Part shown: positions 1 to 11,198 of the stretch, in pieces | How the letters are laid out: every line of letters begins with the position of its first letter | Position numbering within the stretch: the first letter of the stretch is position 1 | Assembly (NCBI RefSeq): GCF_034702125.1 | Contig: NC_085860.1 | Location: 52,284,393 to 52,348,392, forward strand | Direction: 5' to 3' | Length of the DNA stretch: 64,000 nucleotides | DNA from: Engraulis encrasicolus | Taxonomy: Eukaryota > Chordata > Actinopteri > Clupeiformes > Engraulidae | Program-made: the position numbers and the translations under genes | The notes under the pieces: generated by a model | The model's input: the letters and a program-made list of their open reading frames with translations, nothing else | Databases searched by the model: none | Told to the model about the DNA's origin: nothing

Positions 1-981
1 TGCATGATTTCAATTTCTTGAAAATGCCAGCTAGACTTATTTGTGCATCAGTGAAGTTTTGCCAACTTTGTACAGCTTTAAGGACCTGAAATAATGAGAT
101 CGTACCGTATACAGTTCTGTGTTGAGCTCAAACTGGGGGAGGACCCCAACACCCCCTGCCAAGGTGCTCCCCCATACCCCATCAAATGTCGTCCAACACC
201 TTAGTTCTGCAGCCGGGTCTGTTTCTTGTATGTAGGCTATCCTAATCTGTTTCAGTTTCCATTCAATCTTAAATAGTTTAGTAATTATAAGTGGTGTCAA
301 CAATAATCGATTTCGGCAATGCAATGCAATGCGGGGCATGGACAATTCAATTCAGTTCCAGAATTGATGCGGCAACATTTTTAAAGGGCGATGTTTAAGT
401 TGTTTTCATGATGAAATCTACACATAATATTGCGTAGGGATTCATTTTATAAGCTGTTTGAAAAAATGATGATGAATCACCATCCCCATCCTCAGAACAA
501 AATAGATTGAAATGTGCTGTTTTTTAAATTGGTGAAACATCACAAAAAAAAACCATAACCTTTCAAGTACACGCCTCCTTTCATATGAAGATGCTACCAG
601 AGAGGTTCTATAAACTGGCTGTGATGCTACCGCCATTGTAGCTGACAGCTGCTTTGCTGAATGAGCGCATTTGCAGGGTTGTGTAGTAAATAGCGTTCAA
701 AGTTCAAAAATGCTCAACCTCAGGTCCCTCATTTATCTACCAGCGAAATGGTGATCAATGTTGGGCTTGTGAAATGGTTGTGTAATATAGCTAGCTTTTT
801 TTTGGTCTTTAACAACAGGTGTGGGCAGCAGCTAGCTGTCCTTGTTCAGGTCTCATGTCGACCTATTTAGTCATTGACATACACATTCCTAAAAGGGCGT
901 TGCGTTCCTCCAATACCAACAACCGTTTAGCCTTGCCCTCTACTCACACAAGGCAATCCCATTCCAGACGGTTTTCCGTCA
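1..981. other. intron/unassigned DNA with a dispersed-repeat copy
   Basis: No exon was recognised. Positions 381 to about 790 match 21059 to about 21540 closely (shared start TTAAAG(G/A)GCGATG and the stretch around ATATTGCGTAGGGATT). A reversed, more diverged piece is at about 24950-25160. The family is unknown to me. Confidence 0.5.
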
Positions 982-2991
982 GGGTCATTCCATGTCAATT
1001 CACATGATTCCCTAGAATCTCCCCAGGTGACCCTCTCCGATTTACCCGATATCTCACATACAGGTACCTTTTGATGTAAATTGAAAGAATACCAAGTATT
1101 AGCACCCTACGTCCAACGGTTGCGGAGATGAAGCCCTCCAAAGTTGGGGTGCCATGCCCACTTTTCAAGCCTGTGAATTGCATACAAAATTTACAAGCAG
1201 ATTTTGACACCTCTGGTTTTAGTTTGAAGGAAGATACAGGCCTAAAAATCACCATGGCCCCTCAATATGACCCTGTCTACCAGATGATGTACTTACAAAT
1301 GGCATGCCTTAATTATTTTTGCCTATATTAAGCCTTAAAAACTGAATTTGTGAAAGGCGTGTTGAAGAGTCTTGCCATTTTGGGGTTCCAGATCTTGGAA
1401 ACAATGTATGCTTTGGGAGTTATAATTGATTTTCCATCATATTTGGGAACTGCACAGTGTATTCCAAAAAATGTAGGGCACTCAGACTTGAAAAGATAAA
1501 ATAGGAGGGACTCAAAAACAGCTTTGGGACAAAATGACCCTACGGTACCCTCTACTTCTGGCCTCAAATTAACCATGTGGGCACTTGATGACTGGAACGC
1601 CCTTTTAACCCCATGTAGAGTAGCACTGTATCAAACATTCAAGCTTGGAAAAACTTTGTTTTTCAAAGTTCTTCATATTAATCTTGGCCTTCAAAGTATA
1701 TGTTGTTGTCTATGTCTTATCACAGTGCCAGTTTTGTCTGCTGCCATCTGCTGGTCTAAAAAAGTAACAACAGCGTAATGTAAGAAAACAAAAGGGGCTA
1801 GAAAATCTTGCCCATAATTTACCAATAAAGCAACATAATTATGATACAGTATATTGCTATATACTAATTATGATTTTAACAATCATGATGAATTTTTATA
1901 GATTCAATAATTTCCTAAGTGTGACTGCTTAATGCTCAATCATGATGCCAGTCCCAAGATGGCCTCACCCTGGACTACATTTCTACCAGACATGGGGGTG
2001 GGGGTGTCCTGGTAGAAATGTAATCATGATTGAGCATTCTGCATAATGCTTGTTAAAATCATAATTAATATATAGCAATATACTGTAGAATTAAAGTGCT
2101 TTATTGGTAGCCTAGCGAGCTTGACCCCCAGGGGCGTCTAGATTTCTAAGCTACTTTATTGGTTAATTATGGGCAAAATTTTCCAACCCATTTTGTTTTC
2201 TTACATTACACTGTTGTTGCGTTTTTTGACCAGCAGATGGCAGCAGACAAAACAGACACTGTGATAAGACATAGAGAAAAACATATACTTGAAGGCCAAG
2301 ATTAATATGAAGAACTTTGAAAAACAAAGTTTTTCTAAGCTTGAATGTTTGATACAGTGCTATTCTATATGGGGTTAAAAGGGCGTTCCAGTCATCAAGT
2401 GCCCACATGGTTAATTTGAGGCCTGAAGTAAGGGGTACCGTAGGGTCGTTTTGTCCAATAGCTGTTTTTGAGTCCCTCCTATTCCATCATTAAAAGTCTG
2501 AGTGCAGTACTTTTTTTGGAATACACTGTACAGTTCCCAAATATGATGGAACATCAATTATAACTCCCAAAGCATACATAGTTTCCAAGATCTGGAACCC
2601 CAAAATGGCAGGACTCTTCATCACACTTTTCACAAATTCAGTTTTTAAGGCTTAATATAGCCAAAAATAATCAAGGCATGTTATTTGTAAGTACATCATC
2701 TGGTAGACAGGGTCATATTGAGGGGTCATAATGATTTTTAGGCCTGTATCTTCCTTCAAACTAAAACCAGAGGTGTCAAAACCTGCTTGTAAATTTTGTA
2801 TGCAATTCAGAGGCTTGAAAAGTGGGCATGGCACCCCAACTTTGGAGGGCTTCATCTCCGCAACCGTTAGACATAGGGTACTAATACTTGGTATTCTTTC
2901 AATTGACATCAAAAGGTACCTGTATGTGAGATATCGGGTAAATCGGAGAGGGTCATGTGGGGAAGGCGTGTGAATTGACATGGAATGACCC
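982..2991. mobile_element. 2.0-kb foldback element with GGGTCATTCC ends
   Basis: Nearly the whole element is a palindrome of two arms of about 0.9 kb (982-1870 and 2085-2991), for example GGGTCATTCCATGTCAATTC at 982 and its complement ending at 2991. The spacer holds a second, smaller hairpin around 1935-2035. It is flanked by GTCA (978-981 and 2992-2995), a candidate 4-bp target duplication. No transposase was seen; the short open frames in the arms mirror one another and are not genes. Class: non-autonomous DNA element, superfamily undecided. Confidence 0.85.
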
Positions 2992-3006
2992 GTCATTGTC
3001 TCTCAA

Positions 3007-4808
3007 TGGTGGAATAAGCTACCAGTTGCTCCAAGAGCAGGGTCATCCCTCTCAACCTTCAAGAAGCTAGTGAAGACTCATCTCTTCCGAGAAAGCTCCC
3101 CTGCTTAACACTCGAACATAACTAATTCTATTCACCTTGTAGCCTTTAGTTTAGTCTCTTTCCTTAGTCTTAATCTCTGAGGTCTTTTCTTAAGCCACTG
3201 CTATTAACATCTCTTATGTAGCCTACCTGACATCTTTATGTACCTAATTTGCTTTAACATCCTTTTTAAATCCTTTACTTATTTTTTCTTATTACAGTGT
3301 TGGACATTGTTGCCAGTGTTGCAACTGTACACTGCGCCTAGATGTCTTGCTTATTATCCAATATGCCTTGTTACCTTCCTATTATTTAATGTTGCGTCTA
3401 TTACCTGTGCTTGACAATGTTGTCAGTGTTGCAACTGTACACTGCACCTTGAGGTCTTTTGTTTACTTCTTTGCTACTTTTTAATGCATTGTCCTCTTCC
3501 ATACTCTTTGAAGGACAATGCTATCAGTGTTGCAACTGTACATTGTACCTTACCCTGTTCTTTTTTAAATTGTGTTGGGTAAGTTACTTTTTAAAGGTAG
3601 TTAGTTACTTTACACTAGTTACTGCGTTCAATTGTAACTGAATTACTTTACTTATTACTAAATTTAAAAAGTAACTTGTTACTTATTACTTTACTTTACT
3701 TTTTCACGGGAAAAGGGATTTTAACCAGCACACCTCATAATACACCTGCTTCCCAAGGTTGTAGGCCGGCTGTGTAAATGGCCTAATATTTTAATCTGTG
3801 CAAACTGTAGGCCTACCTCTATGGAATCCCTCATATAGGCCTATTGTCATTCTCACATCTAAAATGCATTTCATGATTGCCCTGTAGGCCTGTTTATAAC
3901 AGTGTCAATACATTTGAATCTAGTCTAATATTACACCATAGAATAGAATTGTCATGTCATGTCAGCATTAAAATAACTTTTGGTCTCACAGAATAAAAAC
4001 AGAATGAGTAAGGTGAGGTGGCCATACCAAACAGAAATGTTGTAGGTAGGACACTCTGCTTACATCCTCTCCTAGATGTTGCAGCTTAGGCTACTCCAAA
4101 GCCTTTCAGTTTCCTGCGCATTGCATTGCATATGCATCAACATTATTATTAAAGATTCTGCCGAATGCAGAATCCGTTCGTGCTGGAAGACGGTTTGATC
4201 AGGCACATTTGAATAGCCTGAAGAACGTGGCGGCCTCAACGCCATGGTGTTGCTTGCGCTGTTGTTCTCACATTATTATTCCAAATTACTTGACTTGCGC
4301 TGGCTGCTGCTGCTGACGGAGCTACCCAAATTGTTTTTGTTGCCGTGTAGCCTATTTAATTGTCATCAGTGAGCACAAAAGAGGCTATGGCATTTGCGAT
4401 ATGGGGTACAGCTGTTTTTAGAATGCATTTGCGTAACGATGAACTCGGAATGACTGTAGATTTAACTGCGCAGCGAATCACTTTCACTTTCCCTCTATGG
4501 CACTAAATTAAAAGGTTAGAATGAAGGTGGAACTCCAAGTATTGTAGTATAGGATAACCACATCACAGAGCAATGGGCTCATGAAAGTCCCAGTGAAAGA
4601 CCTTGCATGCACGAGGAAGGAACAGCAGCGCAGTAACTGCAATTAAATTACTGAAAATTTAAGAGTAATGCGTTACGTTCCTACGTTAGTGCCAAAAGTA
4701 ATTAAATTACGTAACGATGTTATTTAGTAACGCGTTACCCCCAACACTGGCCGCTTTGATCAAAGGCGTCTGCTAAATAGGCCTACTAATGTAATGTAAT
4801 GTAATGTC
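3007..4808 (+). mobile_element. L2-type LINE 3' end, split by a later insertion
   Basis: Positions 3007-3108 encode WWNKLPVAPRAGSSLSTFKK, then LVKTHLFRESSPA and a stop, the typical C-terminus of an L2-clade reverse transcriptase ORF. A 3' UTR follows with three ~110-bp tandem segments sharing GTGTTGCAACTGTACA (about 3296, 3420 and 3515). The family tail (CGCTTTGATCAAAGGCGTCT, then TGTAATGTAATG) resumes at about 4750-4808, after a DNA element inserted at 3571-4749. 5' truncated and inactive. Confidence 0.8.
3571..4749. mobile_element. hAT-like DNA element with TAACGCGTTAC ends
   Basis: The right end reads GTAACGCGTTACCCCCAACA and the left end is its diverged complement, TGTGTTGGGTAAGTTAC. The CAGTGTTGGGG...TAAC terminus is common in fish hAT-type non-autonomous elements. 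A clean 8-bp target duplication could not be found. It interrupts the L2 3' UTR. No coding capacity is seen inside. Confidence 0.6.
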
Positions 4809-6326
4809 ATGGGCCTTGTTGTTCTGTCACCGAAGTGGCGTCTCATTTCAAGATTTTGAATGGTTGAAAAGAAAACTAGTTGTGAACACAACACCCACCG
4901 TGTGACCCGCCTGGCATAGTCTGGTTAGCTTGAAGGGGCTAGCTAGGTCATGTCAATCAATTTACCACTTGGACGTTGTTTTTATGATGAAATCAAAATG
5001 TATTATTGGTCAGGGGTTACTTATAATGTCTGTGCAAATTACCAAAATCCACCATCGCCAGCATCAGAAAATTAGATACCAAAGTGCCGATGTCACTTAC
5101 AAAAAATCCTTCCCCACTGGTGGTTGTGTTTCTGGGAAATGCACCGCTATCCCAACTGCCGTCCTCCCTTGTGCTTGTGGCCTCGTGATCACTTCATCGA
5201 TAACAGAAATGTCATGATTTTTTTTTTTTGCAAAAGCGCAATTGGGATGTTGAATAAGTGAAGGTGCCCGAGAAGTTGTTATGACCAGGCTGACTGCAGG
5301 CAGGGCCGGTGTTCTGTCGAGATGAGTTGCCTCGTCGAGATGAGCGACCGGTAGCCTTACTCGATAGTGTTCTAGCGATTTGCGCTGCCTCATCTAAATG
5401 AGCTACCTTGATTTTCCGTGGAAGACGTTTCAATCGGCCATGGTCCACATAGGACTGTTTTAATAACCATTACTTTATTTATTTCACGGACAGGGGTGTG
5501 CAATCTTAAATAAGAACGTGCGGCTGCTGACCACTAAAAAAAACATGAGCCTCTCGTTTGAGCAAGTTAAGAAACGTGCCATATGAAAGAGACTGAGCTG
5601 AGTTTGCGCAAATACAGGACTCGGACTGGAGAAAGTGTTTGGGACCTGGCTACGGGTTGTTTAATGCAGCCATTTGCTGTTGGTTTGGTTTCAATGCGAC
5701 GTGGGCCTGTCTCGCAAGGCAACATTGCCATATGAAATTATGTGCTATGGGGATAAACAAGCGCAGTTTAGAGATTCCCAGATAGCAGATAGCGTATTGT
5801 GGCTTTGTTTTGGCAGATGTCTGTCAATTTATGGGCAACACCTCTTTTAATGACCGGAATCATATTTTCAAAACATCCCCACCAGTGCTTGATCAGATGC
5901 ATGATCCTTCCTGCCATCTCGAGTTTGTAAACTGCGGTAGCACAATTCGATGGGCAATCACCCGCGAAAACCGCCGCGAGGGTGTGCGCATGCGTGCGCA
6001 TGCTCAGTAGCGAAAAGAATCACATTTCGACGGGTCGCTCATTTAGACAGGACACCGGCGCCACGAGGGGGCGTTTGGGTGCGACGCCCCCTCACGCCAC
6101 GTCCCACGCCCCCTTGGGCGTGAGTTCTCAAAATTGTTTTAATAATAATAGGCCTAATAATAATAATAATAATTATAATAATAATAATAATAATAAAATT
6201 ATGGAAAATATGGTGAGATACGAGCTATTGAGTTATATTGGACGTCGACAGTTTTGAGCCTTTCTGAAAAATATATGATAATTGGGCAATGGGCACAATA
6301 GCAATAGGCCTTATCAACTTGCTTAA
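4809..6326. other. intron/unassigned DNA
   Basis: No exon or complete element was recognised. It includes a fragment similar to the repeat at 381 (about 4950-5080), a (TAA)n-rich stretch at 6139-6196, and short GC-rich hairpins at about 6064-6122. Confidence 0.5.
6139..6196. repeat. (TAA)n microsatellite, interrupted
   Basis: Imperfect AAT trinucleotide run broken by GGCC and TTA. Confidence 0.9.
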
Positions 6327-6685
6327 AGGGACACTGTGCAGGAAATGGTCAAAAAAAGGTACTGCAACTATGCTGCTCATTGAAACTGGGCTGCCTATTG
6401 CCAAATTTGATCTTTACATGAAAGTTTACCAAGTAATAAACAAATATTTTCTAGTATGGTCCAAGTACAGTCATTTTTGCAGCTAAAAATGGCTATTTTG
6501 GGAAATTCAAAATGGCGGACCATGGAGAAGATCCCCCTTTTCATGTATGAAAAGTGCAATTTTTCCAGTCATAATGAATACTTAGAATTTGATGCTGGTG
6601 GTAAGTATTCATGAAAAAGGTGACATTAGTGAGTTGGCAGCATGAATTCTGGAAATAAACAACGAAAAACATTACACAGTGTCCC
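6327..6685. mobile_element. TTAA-flanked MITE, copy 1
   Basis: Ends AGGGACACTGTGCAG and ...ACACAGTGTCCC, with TTAA on the left (6323-6326) and TTGA on the right. No ORF. A second copy at 59474-63380 is about 85-90% alike over the shared parts, and a truncated right end lies at about 9560-9592. TTAA targets point to a piggyBac- or Kolobok-type mobiliser (inference). Confidence 0.85.
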
Positions 6686-7085
6686 TTGAAGTCTGAAGCG
6701 GCAACCTCTTCTGTTTGTCCCCTAAAGCACACCGTAATCTGGGGTACGTCATCCAGTTTACTGCCAAAGTTCCCTCATTCAAGAAATCTGCGTACTGCCG
6801 CCAGATTTCTGCTAACAGTTGTGTTTTCAGTTGTACTGGGGTTTGATATAACATTGATTTGTTGTATATCCTTATAGTTGAAATAATGTAATTTGCGACA
6901 CATTTGGGATATGGGTAGTGAGTGACATTAGGCCTACTAATGTCTGAAGAAACGGAAGAAAATGTTTTACCATACACGAGATGCATTAGCAATGCAATGC
7001 TGAGTGTATTCCGTTTGGATGTAAGTGGAATAGCCTACTTGTAAGAAGTCTGTAGACTATCAACAAATTTTGCAGCATAATGTAG

Positions 7086-7441
7086 GAGTCCACCCCTGAA
7101 TCCCATAGAAAACCTATGGAGAGATCTCAAAACGGCAGTGTGGAGAACACACCCTTCAAATCACCTCAAGGATGGTCTAAAATTCCAGCAGAGCGTTGTA
7201 GGAAACTCATTGATGGTTATCAGAAGTGGTTGTTCGCAGTTATTTTGTCTAAAGGTTGTGCTACCAAGTATTAGGCTGAGGGTGTCAATACTTCTGTTCG
7301 ACCCATTTTTGGAGTTTTTGTGTAAAATGATCATTCATTAGACTTTTTTTTTCATTCTCCTTTGTGTTTTCATTTTCTGGAAGAGATTGAGTATTATCTG
7401 ACAGAATTGAAGGGGTGCCAATACTTTTGGCCTACACTGTA
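7086..7441 (+). pseudogene. Tc1/mariner transposase 3' relic and terminal repeat
   Basis: The reading starts LNPIENLWRDLKTAVWRTHP at 7096, shifts frame, and resumes RKLIDGYQKWLFAVILSKGC, then ATKY and a stop. These are the C-terminal Tc1-type blocks. The 3' end, GGTGCCAATACTTTTGGCCT then ACACTGTA, is a Tc1/mariner terminal repeat ending at a TA. Truncated and frameshifted. Confidence 0.85.
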
Positions 7442-8052
7442 ATAACTTTATTTTAATTTTTTCAGTTTATTCAACCTTTGTATGTTTGTATGTTAGGTAA
7501 TGTTTTACGAATATAACTTTACAGTATAAGACAAGTGCATGAAAATAAGCGGTTGCAGAAAATGGCAGCCATATTTTTATATATAAAGTTTTTATATATA
7601 AAGTTTGGAGAAAAATTGAGATGGCCACGAGTTTCAATCTCTTCCAATAGGCCTTGCGGTCTGTAATCCACTGCAAAAACCTTGGTAGAACAATAGCCCT
7701 ATTTTCCCAGACATGGACTTTCTATATGCTATTCAACCATTGTTCTGAGCACTTTCCTTTGTTAAACATTTATGTAAGCAAATAGGACAGAACAGTGCTG
7801 AAATAAGTTAATCTTTCATGAATACCCTAGAGTATAGTGAATAATGTATGAAAACCGGTCATTTTGGAAAACGGCCTAATTTTTCCATCTGGTGACCTAC
7901 CTATATGTTGTGAGTATGGTAACTGGATTGAAATGTTGAAAAAGATAAGGGATGGTAAGGGTGATGGTGTGGGAATCTTATTTGCTTTTATATGTAAAAA
8001 ACTGTGATGGAAAGCTGAAAAGCACATGTTTCATTGGTGTGGGGCTTTGTAC
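7442..8052. other. intron of rnf213-like gene
   Basis: AT-rich with no recognisable element or exon. It lies 3' of the last visible exon. Confidence 0.5.
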
Positions 8053-8241
8053 CTGTCCAGTCTGGTGTAGAACACCTCTAGCAGCTTGTCGTTTTGCAGT
8101 ATGTGTATCCAGAGGGCCTTGAGGGGTTCAGGCAGCTGAGGGTCCAGCAGGAGATCCAGGTTGCAGTCACGGTCCAGCACTGACAGCAGTTGGGCCAAAC
8201 AGGAAGTCACTACAGCCTGCAACCGCTTCCACAGAGTGTGT
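8053..8241 (-). CDS. rnf213: RNF213-like exon, last one in the window
   Basis: A 189-bp exon encodes HTLWKRLQAVVTSCLAQLLS, then DRDCNLDLLLDP and ALWIHILQNDKLLE, matching RNF213 (TLWKRVQ...DRDGNLELL...LWMFIFSDTMLL). Acceptor TCCTTCAG at 8242. The donor GACAG followed by GTACAA at 8052 is placed by phase and consensus, and is less sure than the others. No later exon (NERH...YIVVQNH block, then the RING) was recognised between 1 and 8052, so the next intron is probably longer than 8 kb. Confidence 0.9.
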
Positions 8242-9984
8242 CTGAAGGAATACACACAAGAACATAAACAACAAAAAGAGTAAACATACACACACTTTAT
8301 ATCTAGCATTGGCCCGGGAGCCAGTTTGCCATCTCTCATTGCTATTGTTTCATGGTACACGTGGACCTGTGTACCATGAACATTACTCTACACTTACTGT
8401 AGCTGATGCTTTTATCCAACGCAGCTTAGTTACAAAACAGGGTGTTGGTTTGTGTCCCTGGATAAATGTGGAGTTAGATGTAGAGGTTCCATTTCACTTT
8501 CTCATAGAATATCATTTTAACAGGCAGGGTTGAAAAAAACAACAACAGTAATCACCTGTCATCTTGATTTGCAATGTGCAGTTGTGAACCCGAGCCGCAA
8601 AAAATATACACAATTCTCTGCCAACAGAGTAAACAGCTTTGAAACAGCTTACACACAGTGGTGTGTTCTTGCAGACCTCAAAGGATGCCTGGATTCCCTA
8701 ATACCCCCAACAACAGCTTTCATATTCATTAATCATTAAAACATTCTGTCTATCAAGTCTCCTGCTTTAATATTCCTTTCCACTCTCGTTTTCTCAGTGA
8801 GTATTTTCCAGCTGGGGAAATATGGCGCACCATTTGTGCCATGCGTTTCATAGGCCATGTTCTGATATTTGTACTGTATCTGTTGGTTTTGCGTCCCATG
8901 TCAAGGGGTTGGCGTCAATCTGTTATACAGTGCATTCGTTTGTTCATTCCCTGAATAATAATAATAATAATAATATCATTAATAATAATAATGATAATAG
9001 TAATAAAAAACAATAAAAAGCATGTCTTAGAAAGAACAGCTATTTCTCCTTCGCATCCGAGAAAAAATTGTCACACCACTCACAGTTCTTGACACTAACT
9101 TTTTGCTTACTGGCCATTTTGACTAGTAGTTTAGCCATATTTCCAGCTAAAGACCTTCTATATTGGATACTATTTTGAAGACTATTGGTGGCTGCACAAG
9201 TCAAATTTGAGGCTCTTTCATGCCACAGAGATAAACAAAAGCATACAGTTTAGCCAACATTTGTGAGAAAATGTAACTTCAAGAGCTCAAAAAAAAGTGG
9301 TTTCGCTAGCACCATCATTAATACAAAACAGGGATTCTTGAGAGATGGGACAAAACGCCAGTGTTGTGCCCGTTAACAGCTTTTCTGAACTAGTTCAAGT
9401 TCAGTTCATACATGCTCAGAGTGAACAGTTCACATTCACAATTTTATTTTTCTGAACTAGTTCAACGTTCAGTTCGATCATTTTACTTTTTTCGTGAGAT
9501 AAATAAATACCAGAAGGGTAGCATTTACCCAAAGATTCTTTTAATTCATAATAGACTAAAACAACTAAAAATATTACACAGTGCACCTTTAAATTAACCA
9601 AACAGTTAATCACATCACGGTCATTTTCTTAATCATCATTTGGAGGTGCAGAGACATAAGCTCTGCTGCTGCACATGAGGTAGTCTCGTGACAAGCAGGG
9701 AGATAGGCAGACAGGCGCAGGATAACAGTAGCTTATTTACGTGTAGTAAGAATTGTCTCTGCGCTGATAACTGATTTAAAGGCACACTTGCTCTACTGGA
9801 TGGGGGTGTACTGTGCTATATCACCCTCAATGTAATCTGTCAAAATGATGGACCGGCTTCAGATTTTTCCGTCATCCTTCCAAAAAATCGGTCAATGACA
9901 GAGAATTCTGGGTTAACGCGACCTATGGTTAGTGCCTTGATCATAGGCACTTCCGCCATGGATGGTGGTGTAGGGAGAGGTAAG
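8242..9984. other. rnf213 intron with repeat debris
   Basis: Contains an antisense L2-type tail (about 8378-8432, with GCTTTTATCCAACGCAGCTT), an (AAT)n run (8953-9006), repeated GAACTAGTTCAA motifs (about 9386-9470), and a truncated right end of the TTAA MITE family (about 9560-9596). No exon was recognised. Confidence 0.55.
8953..9006. repeat. (AAT)n microsatellite
   Basis: Imperfect trinucleotide run with ATC and ATG interruptions. Confidence 0.9.
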
Positions 9985-10053
9985 GGTGGGATTCGAACCT
10001 ACAACCCTCTGATCTTAAGACTATGTCCTTAACCATTAGGCCACAGCTGCCCC
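9985..10053 (-). mobile_element. tRNA-derived SINE head
   Basis: On the minus strand it reads GGGGCAGCTGTGGCCTAATG then GTTAAGG (A box TGGCCTAATGG), followed by GTAGGTTCGAATCCCACC (B box). This is the tRNA-like head of a common fish SINE. The body probably extends to about 9890. It starts 18 bp downstream of the exon at 10071. Confidence 0.85.
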
Positions 10054-10070
10054 TGAACATGTTCGCTCAC

Positions 10071-10212
10071 CTGAAAGTGCCTCCCTCATGCAGGGCGTCA
10101 ATGTTGACTGCCTCTTTGAAGACCCAGGAGTAAGCAGTCAAGAGCACCTGGCCTTCTTCACGTGCCACCAGAAGCAGGTGCAGACGCCTCTTCAGGCTCC
10201 GCAGAAACATGC
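10071..10212 (-). CDS. rnf213: RNF213-like exon
   Basis: A 142-bp exon encodes MFLRSLKRRLHLLLVAREEG, then WVFKEAVNIDALHEGGTFR. This matches the stretch in mammalian RNF213 that ends GTFRQTLWKRVQ. Acceptor CCTCTCCAG at 10213, donor TTCAG followed by GTGAGCG at 10070. A tRNA-derived SINE head starts 18 bp beyond the exon. Confidence 0.92.
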
Positions 10213-10318
10213 CTGGAGAGGAAGAAAGGTTTGGCAGACAGGCAAATCTACTTTGTCAAAGGATTCATATTTTCAGTCACAAACATTTCTGGTTACTTTT
10301 CATCTTTGGTTCCCTCAC

Positions 10319-10478
10319 CATACAGCTCTTCCTGGGTGCTCAGGAGCTTAAGCAGAACCTCCACCCTCCTGGTGCTGCGGGGTACATTCTCTGCCTCATC
10401 TCTGAGCATGCCCACTGCACTCTGCACACAGCTACGTAGCAGTGCTGTGGTGTCCAAAAAGGCCTTGCCGCCACCGGT
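10319..10478 (-). CDS. rnf213: RNF213-like exon
   Basis: A 160-bp exon encodes FLDTTALLRSCVQSAVGMLR, then RRVEVLLKLL, the DTTRLLRSCVQSAVGMLRD helix of RNF213. Acceptor ATTAACAG at 10479, donor TATG followed by GTGAGG at 10318. In the sense strand, the region just upstream of the acceptor is a (GTTGT)n repeat rather than a normal pyrimidine tract. Confidence 0.93.
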
Positions 10479-10490
10479 CTGTTAATAGAC

Positions 10491-10625
10491 ATAACATAAC
10501 ATAACAACACAACACAACACAACACAACACAACACAACACAACACAACACAACACAACACAACACAACACAACGTAATATTACATAGTATACAACACAAC
10601 ACAACACAACATAACATAACATAAC
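10491..10625. repeat. (ACAAC)n pentanucleotide repeat
   Basis: Two runs of ACAAC/ATAAC units separated by about 20 bp. It sits directly upstream (sense: GTTGT) of the splice acceptor at 10479. Confidence 0.95.
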
Positions 10626-10677
10626 AACATAACAGAGTACAATGAGCTTAAAGGTAGAGTGATGAGTTATGACTCAC

Positions 10678-10742
10678 TTCTCCCTGTTCCTGTTCCATGG
10701 GTTCCTGGTCAGTTTCAGAGTACATGTTCTCCACCTCCATAG
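10678..10742 (-). CDS. rnf213: RNF213-like short acidic-linker exon
   Basis: A 65-bp exon encodes MEVENMYSETDQEPMEQEQG, the acidic linker that in mammals reads EEAMETE... Acceptor TGTGGCAG at 10743, donor GAA followed by GTGAGTC at 10677. It keeps frame between neighbours, phase 1 in and phase 0 out. Confidence 0.88.
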
Positions 10743-10798
10743 CTGCCACACAGAGGAGGAGAAGGCAGTATTATTATCAATACTGACAGAAGAGAAAA

Positions 10799-10801
<3 letters not shown>

Positions 10802-10875
<74 letters not shown>

Positions 10876-10906
10876 GTGTGTGTGTGTGTGTGCGTGTGCG
10901 TGCGCA
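10802..10906. repeat. (GT)n run beside a splice donor
   Basis: A nearly pure GT dinucleotide run with a few GC units. In the rnf213 sense strand it is (CA)n and begins about 10-20 bases after the donor of the exon 11058-10924. Confidence 0.97.
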
Positions 10907-10923
10907 TGCACGCGTGTAGACAC

Positions 10924-11058
10924 CTTCAGCCCGGTCCTCTCTCTCCTGCTCCCTCTCATCAAACAGCTTGCTGATGGTGATATTCCTCAGGGTCTTGATG
11001 TCAAGCATCATATCTTTGGACTTATGCAGATCATCTATGTGAACTGATGCCCATGCCC
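10924..11058 (-). CDS. rnf213: RNF213-like exon bracketed by (CA)n runs
   Basis: A 135-bp exon encodes GAWASVHIDDLHKSKDMMLD, then NITISKLFDEREQEREDRAE, matching the VHIDDLR...TISQLF block of RNF213. Acceptor TTTTTTTACAG at 11059. The donor is GAAG followed by GTGTCTACACGCG, leading directly into a long (CA)n run in the sense strand. A second (CA)n run lies about 45 bp upstream of the acceptor. The acidic end of the exon starts a low-complexity acidic linker. Confidence 0.93.
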
Positions 11059-11098
11059 CTGTAAAAAAACATAAAGCAGATGTGGTTAATGACAAGTT

Positions 11099-11198
<100 letters not shown>

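Noticed and set aside
37..345. 102-codon minus-strand frame near the left edge
   Set aside because: No motif recognised, no splice sites that fit the RNF213 frame, and average composition; probably chance.
1524..2408. Two similar frames (MWALDDWNALLTP...) on opposite strands
   Set aside because: They are the two arms of one palindrome, so the similarity is structural and not evidence of a protein.
9985..10053. Possible functional tRNA gene
   Set aside because: A and B boxes are present but the arms do not form a full cloverleaf; it fits a SINE head.
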